In this document: positions 25,798 to 38,164 of the stretch, piece by piece
Layout: each line of letters starts with the position of its first letter
How positions within the stretch are numbered: the stretch's first letter is position 1
Assembly (NCBI GenBank): GCA_029449245.1
Contig: JANATF010000013.1
Location: 248,001-312,000 of the forward strand
Reading direction: 5' to 3'
DNA: 64,000 nucleotides
From: Mortierella alpina
Lineage: Eukaryota; Mortierellomycota; Mortierellomycetes; Mortierellales; Mortierellaceae
Made by a program: the position numbers and the translations under genes
Notes under the pieces: generated by a model
What the model was told of the DNA's origin: nothing
Database searches by the model: none
Seen by the model: only the letters and a program-made list of their open reading frames with translations

Positions 25798-26571
25798 GGT
25801 CAGGATGGAGGGCTGGGTGGAGGGCTGTGGGTGGAGACGAGGGCGTGGGGCGTGGGATCGAGGGCTGCAGGGCGGGAGGGCTAGAAGGGAACGAGAACAA
25901 GAGGGGAAAACAACACAAACCGATATATACGAAAAAGTGGAGGGGGGGGCGTGTGGCTCTCAAGAGGCTGGAGGGAGACAGCACGGAGAGGAACGTGCAA
26001 CCCGGCCAATCGGGCGAATCGCACCCTCACGTGAAATAGGCCCGCATGAATACCATCACCCCCCAGGCCCGCTGGGATCCCACGAGACGGGGGCGGGGGG
26101 GTGGCGTGGGGGGTGTTGTGCAACCGGTGTCGGTGTTCAAGTGTGCTGTATCCATGGGCGCGCATTTGTCGAACAGGTCACCCATCCAGTCAGACAGACA
26201 GTCATTAATCTGTGCATCCCGCATCTGGTGGTCTCCATCGTGTCCCCACCCTCGCTTTTCTTCTCTAACCCATGTTGGGACATGAAATTATGTGGAGGGT
26301 CTCATCCTGGCCAGGTACCCGTACCTCTGTACAAAAATGACGCCCAATCACACCAATGTCCGAAACAAGTCGCTTCTCCATACAAGACGTACCGCTCAGT
26401 TCCTCAGGGCAAGATCACGAACTGCTGGGTAGCTGTCAAAGTGTGCGGGCTGAAAAAAAAGGCAAGGAAAAAACAAATCATGGTGCCACAAACGAGTCGA
26501 TTCTTTATCACTGTTATCTTACTGACGCCTACTAGTCTTCTATCACAGCCTATTCGTCTATTGCGAGGCGC
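25798..26571. other. Glycerol kinase promoter region
   Basis: This interval holds the leader and promoter of glycerol kinase and the 3' end of the Helitron-like gene. A long plus-strand frame (25715-26575) runs through it and into the antisense of glycerol kinase exon 1; it has no domain and I regard it as chance. G-rich runs occur at 26090-26117. Confidence 0.5.
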
Positions 26572-27488
26572 CTAGAGCGGCCTGAAAAGATCAGCAGTGC
26601 CATCTTTGCCCTCAGCCTTCAGTGCTGCCCAAGTAGCCCATTCGTCATCGTCTCGCCATCTGGAATCTGCACTCTTGAGCTTCATCTCCATGTCATCCTT
26701 GAACGATCTGCAATTGGCGCCCTTGGTGCCGTCCGCGTACATCCCGGTGCCAAGCGGATAGAGCCAGGGGAACAGCAGTGCCTCCACGTTCTTTCCCTTC
26801 GCCTTGGCAGGAGTTGGACACCCTGCCAACCTCAATGCACGGCGCTCCTCCAGTGAAAGATCTTGCATGCTCTCGGGGATGCGCGAGAACATGGACAGTC
26901 GAGGGGCACGAGGGATCAAGTCCTTGGGATCGCCCTGCGTACCATCACCCTTATCATACAGATCGTGACACTTTTTGCACACCTACAAGAAAAGCGATGG
27001 CGTATCAAACACAACAAGGTAGAACAGGTGTGAGATGTTTTTTCACAGAGCAGTGCTTGGCGTGAAGCAAGCAACCTTCGCCAAAGGACACAAGGTGGTG
27101 GCTTTTTTCTCTTGTAGTAACGGTGTTTTTGTTTTATACCTGGACTTTTGTAGTGTCCTTGGGGTTCAAGGTGGGTGCATCTCCCAGGATGAAGTGAATG
27201 GGCCATTTCAGAGGAGGACGGTTGTCCAGGGCGGCAGCGCCATCTATTCCGACATTGTGGTTCAAATTCGTGTCACTCAGATCAGACAACGATGAAAATG
27301 CAGAGACGATTCCGCGCCGAAGCTGGGATTCCGATCGCGAGCCTTGAATGTTTCCTTCAAGTCTTACAAATCGTGTTGGACAAAGGCGTGGGCGGTGGGA
27401 TCGCCTTGGTCGGGATGTAACATGGAGACTCTCCGGCCAGGAGGATCAAGCAGTTGGCACAGGCCGTGCGATTGTTAGAGGTGGACAT
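26572..27488 (-). CDS. Short spliced gene resembling the N-terminal segment of Helitron helicases
   Basis: Three exons (27368-27488, 27140-27243, 26572-26982) encode 211 residues. The splice sites are GTAAGA...ATAG and GTATAA...GTAG. Two cysteine pairs, CANC near residue 10 and CKKC near 76, suggest a zinc-binding knuckle. The C-terminal half reads LSLEERRALRLAGC, then LLFPWLYPLGTG, then SADSRWRDDDEWATWAALK. This order resembles the stretch that precedes the Helitron_like_N domain in fungal Helitron helicases (LFPWLFP.G.G, then DxRFRxDPEW). The helicase and Rep domains are absent; the protein simply ends. It could be a truncated transposon copy kept open by chance, or a domesticated fragment. 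No terminal signatures were identified. An unrelated zinc-knuckle protein remains possible. Confidence 0.5.
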
Positions 27489-27677
27489 GTTGCAGGATGT
27501 GCAGAGGTGTCAACAAGCCAGAGGTGTGGACGAAAAAAAATAAAGTCTAAGCAAGGGTCGCCCGCTTATGCAGGTTAAAAAATTACGCTTCGCCCTCTTC
27601 GCCAGCCTTCTTCTCGTCCTTCATTTCCTCATTCATCCACTCCTCCTCACCCATCACCGAAGCACTACTTAAACACC

Positions 27678-27846
27678 ATGACCGACAACAACAGCGACAA
27701 CGACACCACCTTCTTCTGTCTTGGCCGAGGCAATATCTCATGCTCTCTGTGACGACGAATCCTTCAAAGACTTGATGTCGGAGGAGAAACGCGTAGCCTG
27801 CTCTTTGCTCTCAAACGCGTACTTGGCATCCGCGTTATTTTATTGA
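27678..27846 (+). pseudogene. Possible remnant of a short coding exon with a frame shift
   Basis: A CT-rich, ATG-poor stretch (27590-27677) resembling a 5' leader precedes an ATG at 27678. The first frame reads MTDNNSDNDTTFFCLG and soon stops. A second frame, one base away, is coding-like from about 27720 to a TGA at 27844 (LAEAISHALCDDESFKDL, then SEEKRVACSLLSNAY). A one-base change near 27712-27720 would join them. No family is recognised. Confidence 0.25.
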
Positions 27847-28317
27847 CCTTTATCTCTCTGCAGATCCTTCGGTACTCCTTAGTACTGTCCCTAGATGGTT
27901 CCCCTACATCGACCCTTTGTTAATCAGATCCTTTGCTCATTTTATCTCCTGACTCTTCCCAGTTCCTTGCTCCCCCCTGGCTCTCTACTTCTTCAGCCTA
28001 TTTCATTTCCCTCTGCATCCTCTGATGTTTTAGCGTCTCTCATTGTCTCCCTTTTGCTCCGGAGAGTTGAAAGTTGTGGTATAAAGAGGTGTCGCATTCA
28101 CCCAGCATTAAAAGACTAAACCCTCAACATTTCATAGCGCTCTCAAAGCACCACTACAACCGCCGCAATCATCCGCGGTAGCCATTACACAAACGATCGC
28201 CTTCCGATCCAACTGCACTATCCAAAGTTCGATATAAGTTATGGCTTCTACAAAATACCTTTGCTGTGTACACGAGAGATGATGCGGCGGACCTCAAGGC
28301 CGCCAACAATCTGGTAG

Positions 28318-28700
28318 CGCATACAACACCCGGGTAACAGCTACGAGAGTGGAACCTGTGAGGTCGGGAAGGTACATCCCAATGGGAAAGTGCTTTGGGA
28401 GCGATCCACACCGAACGATCCAAAGTCAGCGATTGAATACAGCTATCAATTGCCAAGATGTGGGAGCGAGCATGTTCCCAAATTCGAAAGAGAAGGCACA
28501 CGAGCTATTCACGTTCAAAGGTATAACACTGTTGCCAGCGACACCCGCACCCAAACCAGAAGAACTCAAAACTCCAGCAGCACCAGAACCAGAACCGCCC
28601 AAACCTGCTGATCCATCGGAGCCTGTGGATGAACCTTGCGGTTGTTCTTCTGACGATTTGCTTGATGATGGCAATTTCACACACGTCGCCGTTCCTGGGT
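28318..28700 (+). pseudogene. Possible gene remnant spread over two frames
   Basis: From 28318 one frame gives a coding-like string (YESGTCEVGKVHPNGKVLW, then STPNDPKSAIEYSYQLPRC and VPKFERE). Near 28490 a neighbouring frame takes over (KAHELFTFKGITLLPATPAP, then a Pro/Glu-rich segment ending in EPCGCSSDDLLDDG) to a stop at 28700. The switch could be a frameshift in a decayed gene or an unrecognised intron. No protein family is recognised and chance cannot be excluded. Confidence 0.25.
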
Positions 28701-29562
28701 AGAGTGTAGAGTGTCTCCTTTCTACATGGTTCTGAATCATGAACTCTCGCCCATCGTACCCTTCAGTCCATAGTTATTTCAACAATAAATGTCAACGATC
28801 GACAGTTGCTGTTGGATCAAGAATGACTGGACATTTGGCAACAGTGCCCTTGATGAAGGCGATCATAGATTGATGGCTAAAAATGCAGTCGCAAAAAGAA
28901 ACAAGGCGAGCGAAGCACGCAGGTACAGTTTTGCCAACACTTCTCGAAGCAAAATCGTTCAGCCAAAGGCGCCACACATCCAACACGACTCCCAAACCCT
29001 GCCACCAAGTATGTACATTCGCCACAAGAATAGCACCAGGGCAATTGCCAGTCATCCCCAGTCTTAGAGCACGACAGAGAGATGATCTCTGAAACAGACA
29101 AACGCATCTTTGTCTTTGAAAAGAGTTGCTTTGGCGTTCGAAAAAGCCGGAAGGTTCATATAAAGTTTTTCTCGAGTCCTAATTTGTGCACGATGCTCAA
29201 TGTTCAATTGCAAACTTCTCAGTTTTCTTTTTTGCCGAGACCTCCAAAAGCGAGAGTGTGTGTGTTTGTCTCTCTCACCTCTGTGCCTGGAACCGGGGAC
29301 TCGTCAGAAGCCCGCAGTGTCTGACATTGATCTTGGGAGTCTCAAGAAAAAAAGATTGACGCATGGAATATTGTAATCGTTTGTCTCGTAGACAGTTTAC
29401 AGTACTGTCCTCTTAGCAAGCCTGTGCCTCCGAATGTACGACGGCGCGCGCGCCCTTTCCATCATAATACCGCACATGTACAACAATATACCAACTCACT
29501 CATACCTGCTCCCATGTTTGAGATGTAGCTCGGTTCTGCGTGCAGACAGGTTTTCTGCTCCT

Positions 29563-29575
29563 CCCCCCCCCCCCC
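29563..29575 (+). repeat. C13 homopolymer
   Basis: Thirteen consecutive cytosines in gene-poor DNA, a likely site of length variation and assembly error. Confidence 0.8.
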
Positions 29576-32500
29576 AGCAAACATCACTGGTATCCTTTTG
29601 AGATCGGACGCGATATGTAGGGAGATAAACATTTGCAGGCACGTTTCTATCTATCTCCGAACATCGCCAAGTGCCAGTACCCCTCTCTCCCTGGCTCTGA
29701 CGTTCAAGCGAAACCTTCCAGGGATCATGCCGAGTCTAGCACGCTGAATGGCTGTTTTTTCTTCGGTTCAGTAGCGGTTTGCCCTCTGGGCCAATCAATC
29801 CATCTGAGATTTGACCGTTGAAGAAATCAACTTTCCCCGCTTTTTTTTTTCTCCTGCTGGTTAATCATTTTTTTAGTTCTTTGCTTGAAAAGAATGCTCA
29901 CACGCTGAACTGTAAAGTGCTAAAAAGTCATATCCTCTACAAAAACCGTCTGCGATGCTTGATACATAGATACATATGGGGCTATACATTGCATACCTTA
30001 AGCTGCATGTAGGCCATCACAACTACTAACCATTGTGGAAGGACTCAAGTAGCTGCATTATGATTAAGAGTTTTACCGCTTTTCGATGCCATGCATCGTA
30101 TTACGTTGTCTCGTCGCGATGTTATCGCGATAAAGTGGCAGCTAGCGCATATGAAATGTGGAGTGAGCCCTGGATGCACTGCCTCTTGAGGCGCTCCAGT
30201 CAGACTTGGGGATACAAGAGAAAGCATATGGGCGCCTTCCTAGCGCGAGATGCTGTGCGATGGAAAAAAAAAGGGAAATAAAATAAAGGTGGATGACATT
30301 GGGGACAATTGGTAATCAGAGTGCCTGCCAGTCAGCTAAAGCAAAACAAATAGTTCGTCATTCTGCAGAAGAATAAGAAGGACCAGGAGCGCACTTTTGT
30401 GGCACCTTGCAAACAGTTTGCCCTTGATTGACCTTTCTTGCTATCTCTCTGTCTCTCGCTCTCTCCTGTTTCAATCCGGAGATTTTTTTTCTTAGACTCC
30501 TTCTCACCATCAGGGAAGACATGCGGTGCGGTGGAGTGTGAGATGTTCCAATAACACGCTTGCCGTAGCCCCATCCCTCTGCTTTTGTTTGACCTGCAAG
30601 TGCGGCGGTGGCGCCCTGCTTCTGGCTACCAGGGAGTACGGTTTTTTTTTCCACCCATGCATGCCAATCCCCGCTTGGTCATTAAAGTTTCAGTTATCTG
30701 TGAGAGAGTTCAGAAGAAGGTTTTGGGGGAAAACCGGATTTTTGTGAGCGTGCGATCATGTCCAAGGACCCCCCTCCCTCTCTGCAGGTGGAGTGTATAA
30801 AGTGCAATAACACAGCCAAGTGTAGTCTATGGGTGAAATCGGATCCAAACTTCTAATAGAAGAACGGAGCTTGAGCAGACGGGCCTATCCCCCTGCACCT
30901 GCCCGTTCAGAGCCGTTACATGAGATGTACCAAAAGGAAATGATGCTTAAAGGCGCTGTTGTCCAGAACTTGAGCAGCCTTGTATATCGAGGGAAAAACT
31001 ACACACAACACTGACCAGTCTAGGCACCCACCCACTACTGAGCCCTCATAACTATTGCAACAACAGTGAGGCGCAAAGAAAAATATGTATTTGTCCCACC
31101 ATGGCGCATGAACGCTCTCGAGTCTCGATCACCTCTTTTCTTTGTTATTTTTTTTGCTCGTTGTGTTGTTTTCTTTCTTTGTGTTGATTCCATACTGCCA
31201 TGTGCGCGTGCCATGCAACGACCTAATTGTGCACATGCGAGATTGGTCGGTCTTGTGTATATGTATACCTTGGGCTATAGCTCTGCTATTGCATTATCAT
31301 CTTATCAGTCTCAATGTGTCGTGAAAATGTTTTGTGCTCCAAACTGTGCTTGTTTGGAGACCTACACGTTCAACATGTCGCCGATCCAGAGGGTACAGAT
31401 GAAAAAAATTTAAAGCCAGAGAGGTCATCAAAAAAAAAATGTTCCCACAACACCGACTTCGTAAAGCGCGCTCAACTTTGATAGTCAATGCATGTGTGTA
31501 CAGTACATTGGCTTTGCCTCCTCCTAAATGCTACCAAAGGAATCGATGAGAAAAAGAGCTGTGGAGCTTCGAGAAAAACGCCGATTTGCTTGTTTTCTTG
31601 TCCTACTAGAAGGCGAGACTCGGGGCGAAAGGGTACGACTTTTTGGTCATGAACGTCTTTTGTACCACAAAAAAAAGAAAAAAAAAGAGCCGGAATCGGT
31701 ATGAAAAGTTGAGCCTCGTAGGTTGTGCTTCTGGATCTTTAGACACATAGACCTATTGGAGCAGGGTAGTAAATGGGTGAGGCCGGGTCGCAGGTTCCGC
31801 ACAACCCCTTCACGCTTTCACTCGCTCTTAGTTTTCATATGCTGAGAGCGCCCCTGCCTTTCTCAAGACCGAAAGGTCCTCCTCTGAAGAACTGTGGCTC
31901 GCTGTAATCTTTTGGTCATTCTTGACAACAGAGACACTAATCGTTTATGGTCTTCAAGTCGCTCTGTGGACCTTAGTGGACAGAGCCCCATTTGCGCGGT
32001 CTTCGGGCAGCAACCAAAAAGCTCTCTTTCATTTGCGAATCCATACATGCAGTAGTGTCTTTCCTCGATAATGAAGACTGGCGCGCCGCTACTTCATCAT
32101 GGCGTCGTGCGAGATTGAGACTTTGTGTACCTCAGCGAATGTACTGTACAGGACAACTGCAGGCGCCCCTTTGGTGGAATGGTCGAAGTGGGGCTACATC
32201 GAACACCTGTCCACCGTTGGCTGCGGTGTCCTTTCTGTCACCAAATATTCCATTTGGACGTGAACAAATGAGGGACGATCCAGGTCAATCACCAATAGAG
32301 TCGCCCAGGGAACTGATCTTGGTTCCTGGGTCTTTTTTTTTGGTAGGTATTTCTTTTCTTGATTTGTCTGCTCCACAACATGATTGGCTATGCGGCATAC
32401 AATGTCAACCGCAAGCCCAAGAACTCTCTTTCACGATCGCTGTTGACGTTCATTTTCCCCGGACTTTTTGCTGGTGAAGGTTGACACTTCCTTCTGTGGT

Positions 32501-33504
32501 GCCAAGATCGGACAAAGCGTGGCACTGTAACCTTGATGAACCCAGGAAAAAATTGTAGCCTATAGGACGGCAGATGAACGATCTCGCAATCTTTTAATCG
32601 CCATGTTGGAGCGGTGGTTCATTTTCTTTATCCGAGGGTAGTCCATCGACTCTCGATCCTCCAGGCTCACATTCTGCCGTTAACTGCTGGCTTCGAAGCG
32701 AGAGGGAAAGAGAGAGAGGAGCTGCTCTTCATCCACTGTATGTCTATGAAAAACAGCCACTCCGGTAGGAAAACAATTCTGCTAGACTGAGTGGAGGAGG
32801 GGGTTTACGTTCACCCTCCATGGCAGATCCCTAATTTGTATATCCTACAGTCAGCATGGTCCATGAGTAACCTTTTTTGATATCTTATTCCTTGCTGACA
32901 GGAGCATGTACACTTCTGCAGGTACTCCCAGCCCAAAAGCTCCTTGTGCCTTTGTTGCTGTCTTTCGTCCTTTTCCGTTGCTGCGAGATTTGCGATATAG
33001 TTGAGGCTATGGCTTACCAACGTCCCCTTTTCGGCCCTGATTCAGAGTAATCAACAGAAGAAGGAAACAGAATAATTATCCGAATGAACCCTATGTAGTT
33101 AACCTTTTGCAGAACCTTTACGCTTTAGGATTTCAAAGTATCTGCAAATTGGCGAGAAGAAAGGGAACCCAAAGGCAGATCTCTGGGGATGTTGCTGCCA
33201 TTTGTTTACCAAAAACTCTACAGCTAGCAATCGACCAACGTAATTTAGCGTTCATATCTCCGGGAACACGTTGGTGGTGACCAATGGACCCTTGCTGTAG
33301 ACAAAAGCCGAGAGATCGAATGCACATCTCAAGAAGGTGTGCATTTTTTTTTTTTTTTTTTTTTTGGTTGTGTCTGCCTTTCTGAAAGGCGATCAAGGGC
33401 AGACGTTGACCCGCATCGGGAAATAAACAAACAGAGACATTCCGGTAGAAAGGCCGTTTTCCATGTTGTTGTTGTTGTTGTTGTTGATATGTGTTTTTTT
33501 TCGG

Positions 33505-33778
33505 TCATTCTTTTCTCTTGATGTCTTCTAGGTATTCAAACTCCTGCTGCTCTTCAAGAAGCGCACTCTCCTTTCTCAAAGCAGAGAGGGACACAGCAAT
33601 TCGTGCTGGCCAAAGGCGAAGTAGATAATCTTGGAATCGCGCCATGGCTTTATGTTTGGCCAAACGGATGTCCGACCCTAAGAAAATAAAAAAACCACGA
33701 AAGGTCAACGGTATCAACGATATCACGATTACGAAACGACAAGAAAAGATATATATATTCTTTTTGCAGCCCAGCCAT
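33505..33778 (-). CDS. Candidate small gene, 72 residues, two exons
   Basis: Exons 33733-33778 and 33505-33677 join through a 55-nt intron with donor GTAATC, a long T-rich tract and acceptor CTTAG. The product starts MAGLQKEYIYLFLSFR and continues DIRLAKHKAMARFQDYLLRL, then an Ala/Leu/Glu-rich helix ending EFEYLEDIKRKE. It is short, basic then acidic, and largely helical by composition. A TTTATATTA element on minus lies about 90 bp before the ATG. No family is recognised. The joined frame, TATA position and splice sites support a gene, but there is no homology evidence, so it may be a false positive. Confidence 0.4.
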
Positions 33779-36700
33779 TGTGCGATCTGTTGTTGCGAAA
33801 ACTGATAGCCCGATAGATAGTGTAGGAAAGAGCAAATGCGAGCATTGTTTTGGAGCCAAGTGTTTAATATAAACTGATCCTAGAGGGGGCGATTATATTG
33901 CATGGGTATGGACAGATACAATGGGATGCCCTCATGGCCTTCGCATAGCACTGCATAGCATGGTGCCCATGGGGCATGGTTTATGGGCGGCAGGTATTTC
34001 TGTGCCAGTATCCGACTGGTACATGTACATACTGTACTCTCGGAAAGACATGCAAATGTACCAAGTTTCAATTACAACCCGCGGGAGTTGCGCTGTCCTT
34101 CTACTCGCTGTACCGGCATTGGCATACATACTCTCCAGCTGCCTTGAGCAAGTGCCGTCCTCAACGTCATTTGATCTTTTCAGACCCAGCGGCAAAAACA
34201 AAACCCGATTGGGGGATAAATTTTAAATTGTTTTTTTGAGTTCGATTCCACTCCACAGTCCGTTGCTGATTTTGTTTACGCACATGGCCTTGCGAGGATG
34301 TGGGAAATGAAAAAGGCATGGGATATAGGGAGGTTAGAGAGCAAAGAGAATGGAAAGGGTCAACGGAGAGAGATGGTGTAGGGCAGATCGTAAAGGGACA
34401 AGGATCAAAAGGCATGATTGTTTGTAAGGCTGCCTTCCCCCCTGCATTCCAAAAGAAATTGGCCAACTTTTGAAGGTCAGCGTCGGCCTTTGCGGTGTCC
34501 TGCAGTGATCCGTTTTTGGACTGCCAATGCGACATCCTTCTCAACGCGCAGTTCGCTCTGCTTGCGTCATGCATATGCATGCACTTTCTGGTTCTCAGTC
34601 TCTATGTGGTTTGGATGCGATTATCTGGGGTTCATGTGCTGACGGCCACGTTTCTGTGCTGTTAGCCACGTTCCTGTGCGATGCAAATTGATCAGTGCAG
34701 TATAGAGTTACCAAAAGCCATATCGCTACGCAGCGTGTGTGCGAGCACGAGGCCTCGCTGTGTAAAAGCTGTATGGCAAGAGAAGACCATTTCCATCGCA
34801 TTTCCATCGCTAGGCAAGGAAACCTTCGGTAATGTAGAGTTGGAAGTCAGTCTCTGCTAAATAACATTCACTGTAAATACAGCAGGAACATTACAAAAAA
34901 AAAAAGATTGAAAGTATCCGGCGTTTAGGTGTGGTCCTTGCGCGCCTCCATCTGGCAGTGCCGTAAGCGCCAAGGGCGAGGGCACCTTTGTTGTTTTTTT
35001 TCTGGAACTTAGACCAGACAACAACAGACAAGCAACACACCGCTTGTCTGATGTCTGTGGCCGGCTCGCGGGCTATTATTAAAAACATGTGGCAATTGCC
35101 TATCTACGTGAATCGTTTTGTTAGCGGACTTCTTTCTCTTACTCTGATGGCCCTTCTCTTGCCTCCTTGATTCAAAAGGGCGAGAGAGTACCCTGACCGC
35201 CGAATCATTTGTTGATGATTGAGATCTGCCATAAAAAAATTGCTGTCGGTAGACAAAAAGGGCCAGAGGGCCAAGTATCGTTGTTGTATTTCATGATTCC
35301 CCCCACTGGGGTCATAGCAGCGTCCCACTTGCAGGCAAAACTACATACGCATGTATGGTGAGGATGTGAACCCATGCCCGTTGCAACAATTGTACATGCG
35401 CAAAAGCGCAAAACGCAGGGATTTTTATTTTTTTTAGGTTGAAGATCGTACTACAGTCATTCAAAGAAACAGAAAACAGGGGTTCGTAAACACCATAGCA
35501 CCAGAGATGTATCGATGGTTGTACACACGTTCGCATTCTTACGCATCATCTCAAACGCACGCCCTCCCGCACACATCGTTTTTTTTATGGAGCCAGGAGG
35601 CGTTCATTTTTGTACTTCCGAAGGTAGAATTTCAAATTGCACTCTCTGTCGAGGTGCTTCTCTGTCTTCTCTTTGTTGCGCCCAAGGATGATATTTTGTT
35701 TTTGGCTATCTTTACGTGCAGCATGTATACATGGGTAAACAATATTGAAGGAGATTGAAATCCGATGCGAGAAACGCAAACAGGCATGAAGGAACAATGC
35801 TGCAGCCATAAACAATCTACTAAGCAGGTCGCGCACTAGTTGCAGCAGAAAGACAAAGTACCCTGTTGACCAGAGAAAGACTTGCTCTTGTCCCCAGCGC
35901 GTCATTTGTAGAAAAAGTCGAGACCAACTGTGAGGATCGATGGAAAACCTGTAGCAGAGCAATTACTCTTCACTGGGTTCTGCACGTAATGTTCCAAGGT
36001 ATTGTCTCATCCATGAAGGAGACCGGGATGCTCTTTAACAGGTGCCGATGGCTTGCCAAGCGGTTGGGGACGCTGCTTGGTCCAGCCACATTTGATCGAG
36101 AAGACCCAGATGATCACCAGGCAACACGAGAGCCCTTTAAATGCACGTTCCATCCTGACCAAGATATATTATATAAAAAACGAGAACCTGGGGATATGAG
36201 ACACGAAGGACAAGTCAGAATTCTTAGCTGTGTCTCATGTAGCCCTTCGCAGACACCCGCAACTGTCCTCTTCTTCCGGGTTAATTAAGACGCCATTACA
36301 GAAGGAATAACTTTTTCCATAGACGACAGAAGCGTTTGCAGAGTGGATCACACAATGAAGGGTGTCTCATTGCTCTAAATGTCATCCCAACAAGTGAGCT
36401 CCAAAGGGAGGTTGCTCCGGCGGTAAGTCCATCCATTGGCGAACTATGCCAAGGAGAAAAAGACCAGTGCACTGTTCATTTCATTACACACCGCGAACCC
36501 TATGCGATGCGCCAGGCACCGAAGGAGTGCAACAGCAAAAAAAACCAATCCTTAATTGCGCTGCGGATCTGCCAACGTTATTCAGCAAGAGAAAGATTTA
36601 AAAATATCAGCAACAAGCAGAAGCCATTCTCCAGCTGAGAAAACATTGGTTGGCTGTGTAAATGTGCCTTCTTTGTTCTCTACTTTTTCAATTACTTTGA

Positions 36701-37929
36701 GGGCACCATTCTTCGGATGGAGAGCAAAGCGAGACTTGATGTTACCCGCACTTGGCTCGGAGCGAAGGAAGAGTACTAGGATGGGATATGTATCTTTTTT
36801 CAAAAGACGGCGCTGTGTTGTTTTTAAAATATCAAGAGCAAATGATGGCGAAGTGGAGGGTGAGCTGTAGACCTGGCTAAATAGAAGAAAAAAGATAGTG
36901 TGCTGAGAGGTTAGATAGCAAGATAGGCCGATACGTTCTGCGATGCAAACAGCGGCCTTCTATTGTTCATATTGCGTTAGAGTGATGGTGGTTGCGACCG
37001 CGAAGGTGGCAGGCTACTGCATCATTGCCTCTACGGCCACCAGTGTACACTCGGAAGAGTACCCCTAGGGTATATTTCGCTGTGGGAGTGGGCGAGGGGG
37101 GGTAGACGTCTCAACGAGAGGATAAATCCGAATGGGAATACGTTGTCCCCTGTTTCGACGGTGCCTGGTTCAAGTACTTTTTTGGCATCGAAAGCCTCGG
37201 CTAGAGTACTCCAGACTGAATGGGTGCCCGGAATTGCAAAGGGCTCGTTGAGTGGCTGGCCCACATAGTTTCAGCTAACTAGATTGGCAGCCGTTGACAC
37301 AGGGCAGCTCAGTAACACTGGTAGGGCCACAGCAACCCTGGGGGGACTCAATTGCTCAGTTCATAACTGGGGCTGGCCCTTCTTCTGGCCATACAGTATG
37401 GGTTGCAGCGCTCGATAGATCCCATCGGTCTGCAGTGGGAGTGCACGTTATTTCTGGCTGCATGCTGGCAAAAGGTGCAGGAAAATGACGGAGAGAAGGT
37501 GGGGGGGGGAGGGGAGGAGGAGAGGGTGGATGGGGCACGACTAGCTCATAGGCTGGTCATTCGTGAGAATGCAGAGAGTGGCCAAGAAACACCACGATCC
37601 GGAGAAAAAAAGAAAACAGTGACAGAGAGTAACAGAATAGAGTAGGGCCCAATGGGTGTGCAAGGCGGATTTGTCTTGACGGCCAGCTGCACCAATGGGC
37701 CGTGAGCGAGGCACGATGTAGAAAGAAGGCAGATAGAGTGGGTGAGTGAGTGAGTGCGAGTGAATTATAGAATGGGTTGTTATTGTGTGTGTGCTCTCCT
37801 CGTTCAATTGTTCAGTTGTTCAATTGAGTGCAGCTGCAAATGAATTGGACACCTTAGAATAGTCCTCCGTCCCAGGCACATGGGACGCTGTTCATTCCGT
37901 TTGTGTTGACACACTACTGTCTGTACACT

Positions 37930-37954
37930 ACACTACTCTACTCTACTCTACTCT
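37930..37954 (+). repeat. Pentamer tandem repeat (CTACT)n
   Basis: Four to five copies of a CTACT/ACTCT pentamer directly upstream of a TATA-containing promoter region. Confidence 0.7.
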
Positions 37955-38137
37955 CTCTCGCCTGCGCTCTCTCGCTGCTGCTGCACCGATCGGGCCTTGC
38001 AAAACGAGACCACAAGGCAAGGTGTCCTCTGCGACGTGCGGGCATTGGATCGCAGGCCCTCACTGAATGGAACAGCCTGAGGACTGAATGCACACTCATG
38101 AGGCTGCCTCTGGGCCTGTCCGCCCTGCAGTGGGCCC

Positions 38138-38145
38138 TATAAAAG
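38138..38145 (+). promoter_or_regulatory. TATA box of an upstream transcript
   Basis: TATAAAAG sits just before a 450-nt pyrimidine-rich, ATG-free stretch that ends at a consensus splice donor. The arrangement matches the leaders of recognised genes in this window, such as the one before 52668. Confidence 0.5.
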
Positions 38146-38164
38146 TCATCCCCCAAAACCTTTT

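Larger units (their letters stand above)
27489..33504. other. Gene-poor region, left part
   Basis: Six kilobases without a confident gene. Apart from the two candidate remnants listed separately (27678-27846 and 28318-28700), I see only short overlapping frames with non-ATG starts, A/T tracts, a C13 run at 29563-29575, and GTACWGTAC copies at 31498 and 32141. No rRNA, and no tRNA that I could fold by eye, was found. Confidence 0.5.

Noticed and set aside
27362-27374. Apparent frameshift in the Helitron-like gene
   Set aside because: A consensus GTAAGA donor at this point and an ATAG acceptor at 27244-27247 explain the frame change as a normal 124-nt intron.
28792-29067. Open frames in three or more registers on both strands
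   Set aside because: Several overlapping frames are open simultaneously with no consistent coding signal; none has a recognisable family.
31992-32477. 161-residue plus-strand frame
   Set aside because: TTG start, no domain, and contains a GTACTGTAC motif copy and T-tract translation.
34167-34580. Minus-strand frame with a coding-like start near MSHWQSKNGS
   Set aside because: Only about 50 residues look ordered, then it dissolves into low complexity; no promoter or intron support was found.
35866-36288. 140-residue plus-strand frame, with an internal ATG at 35989
   Set aside because: The frame starts from TTG; the ATG-initiated 99 residues show no family, leader or splice evidence.
37031-37400. 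Possible tRNA-like GGTTCAA strings near 37165 and elsewhere in the desert
   Set aside because: No matching acceptor, D and anticodon arms could be paired by eye.
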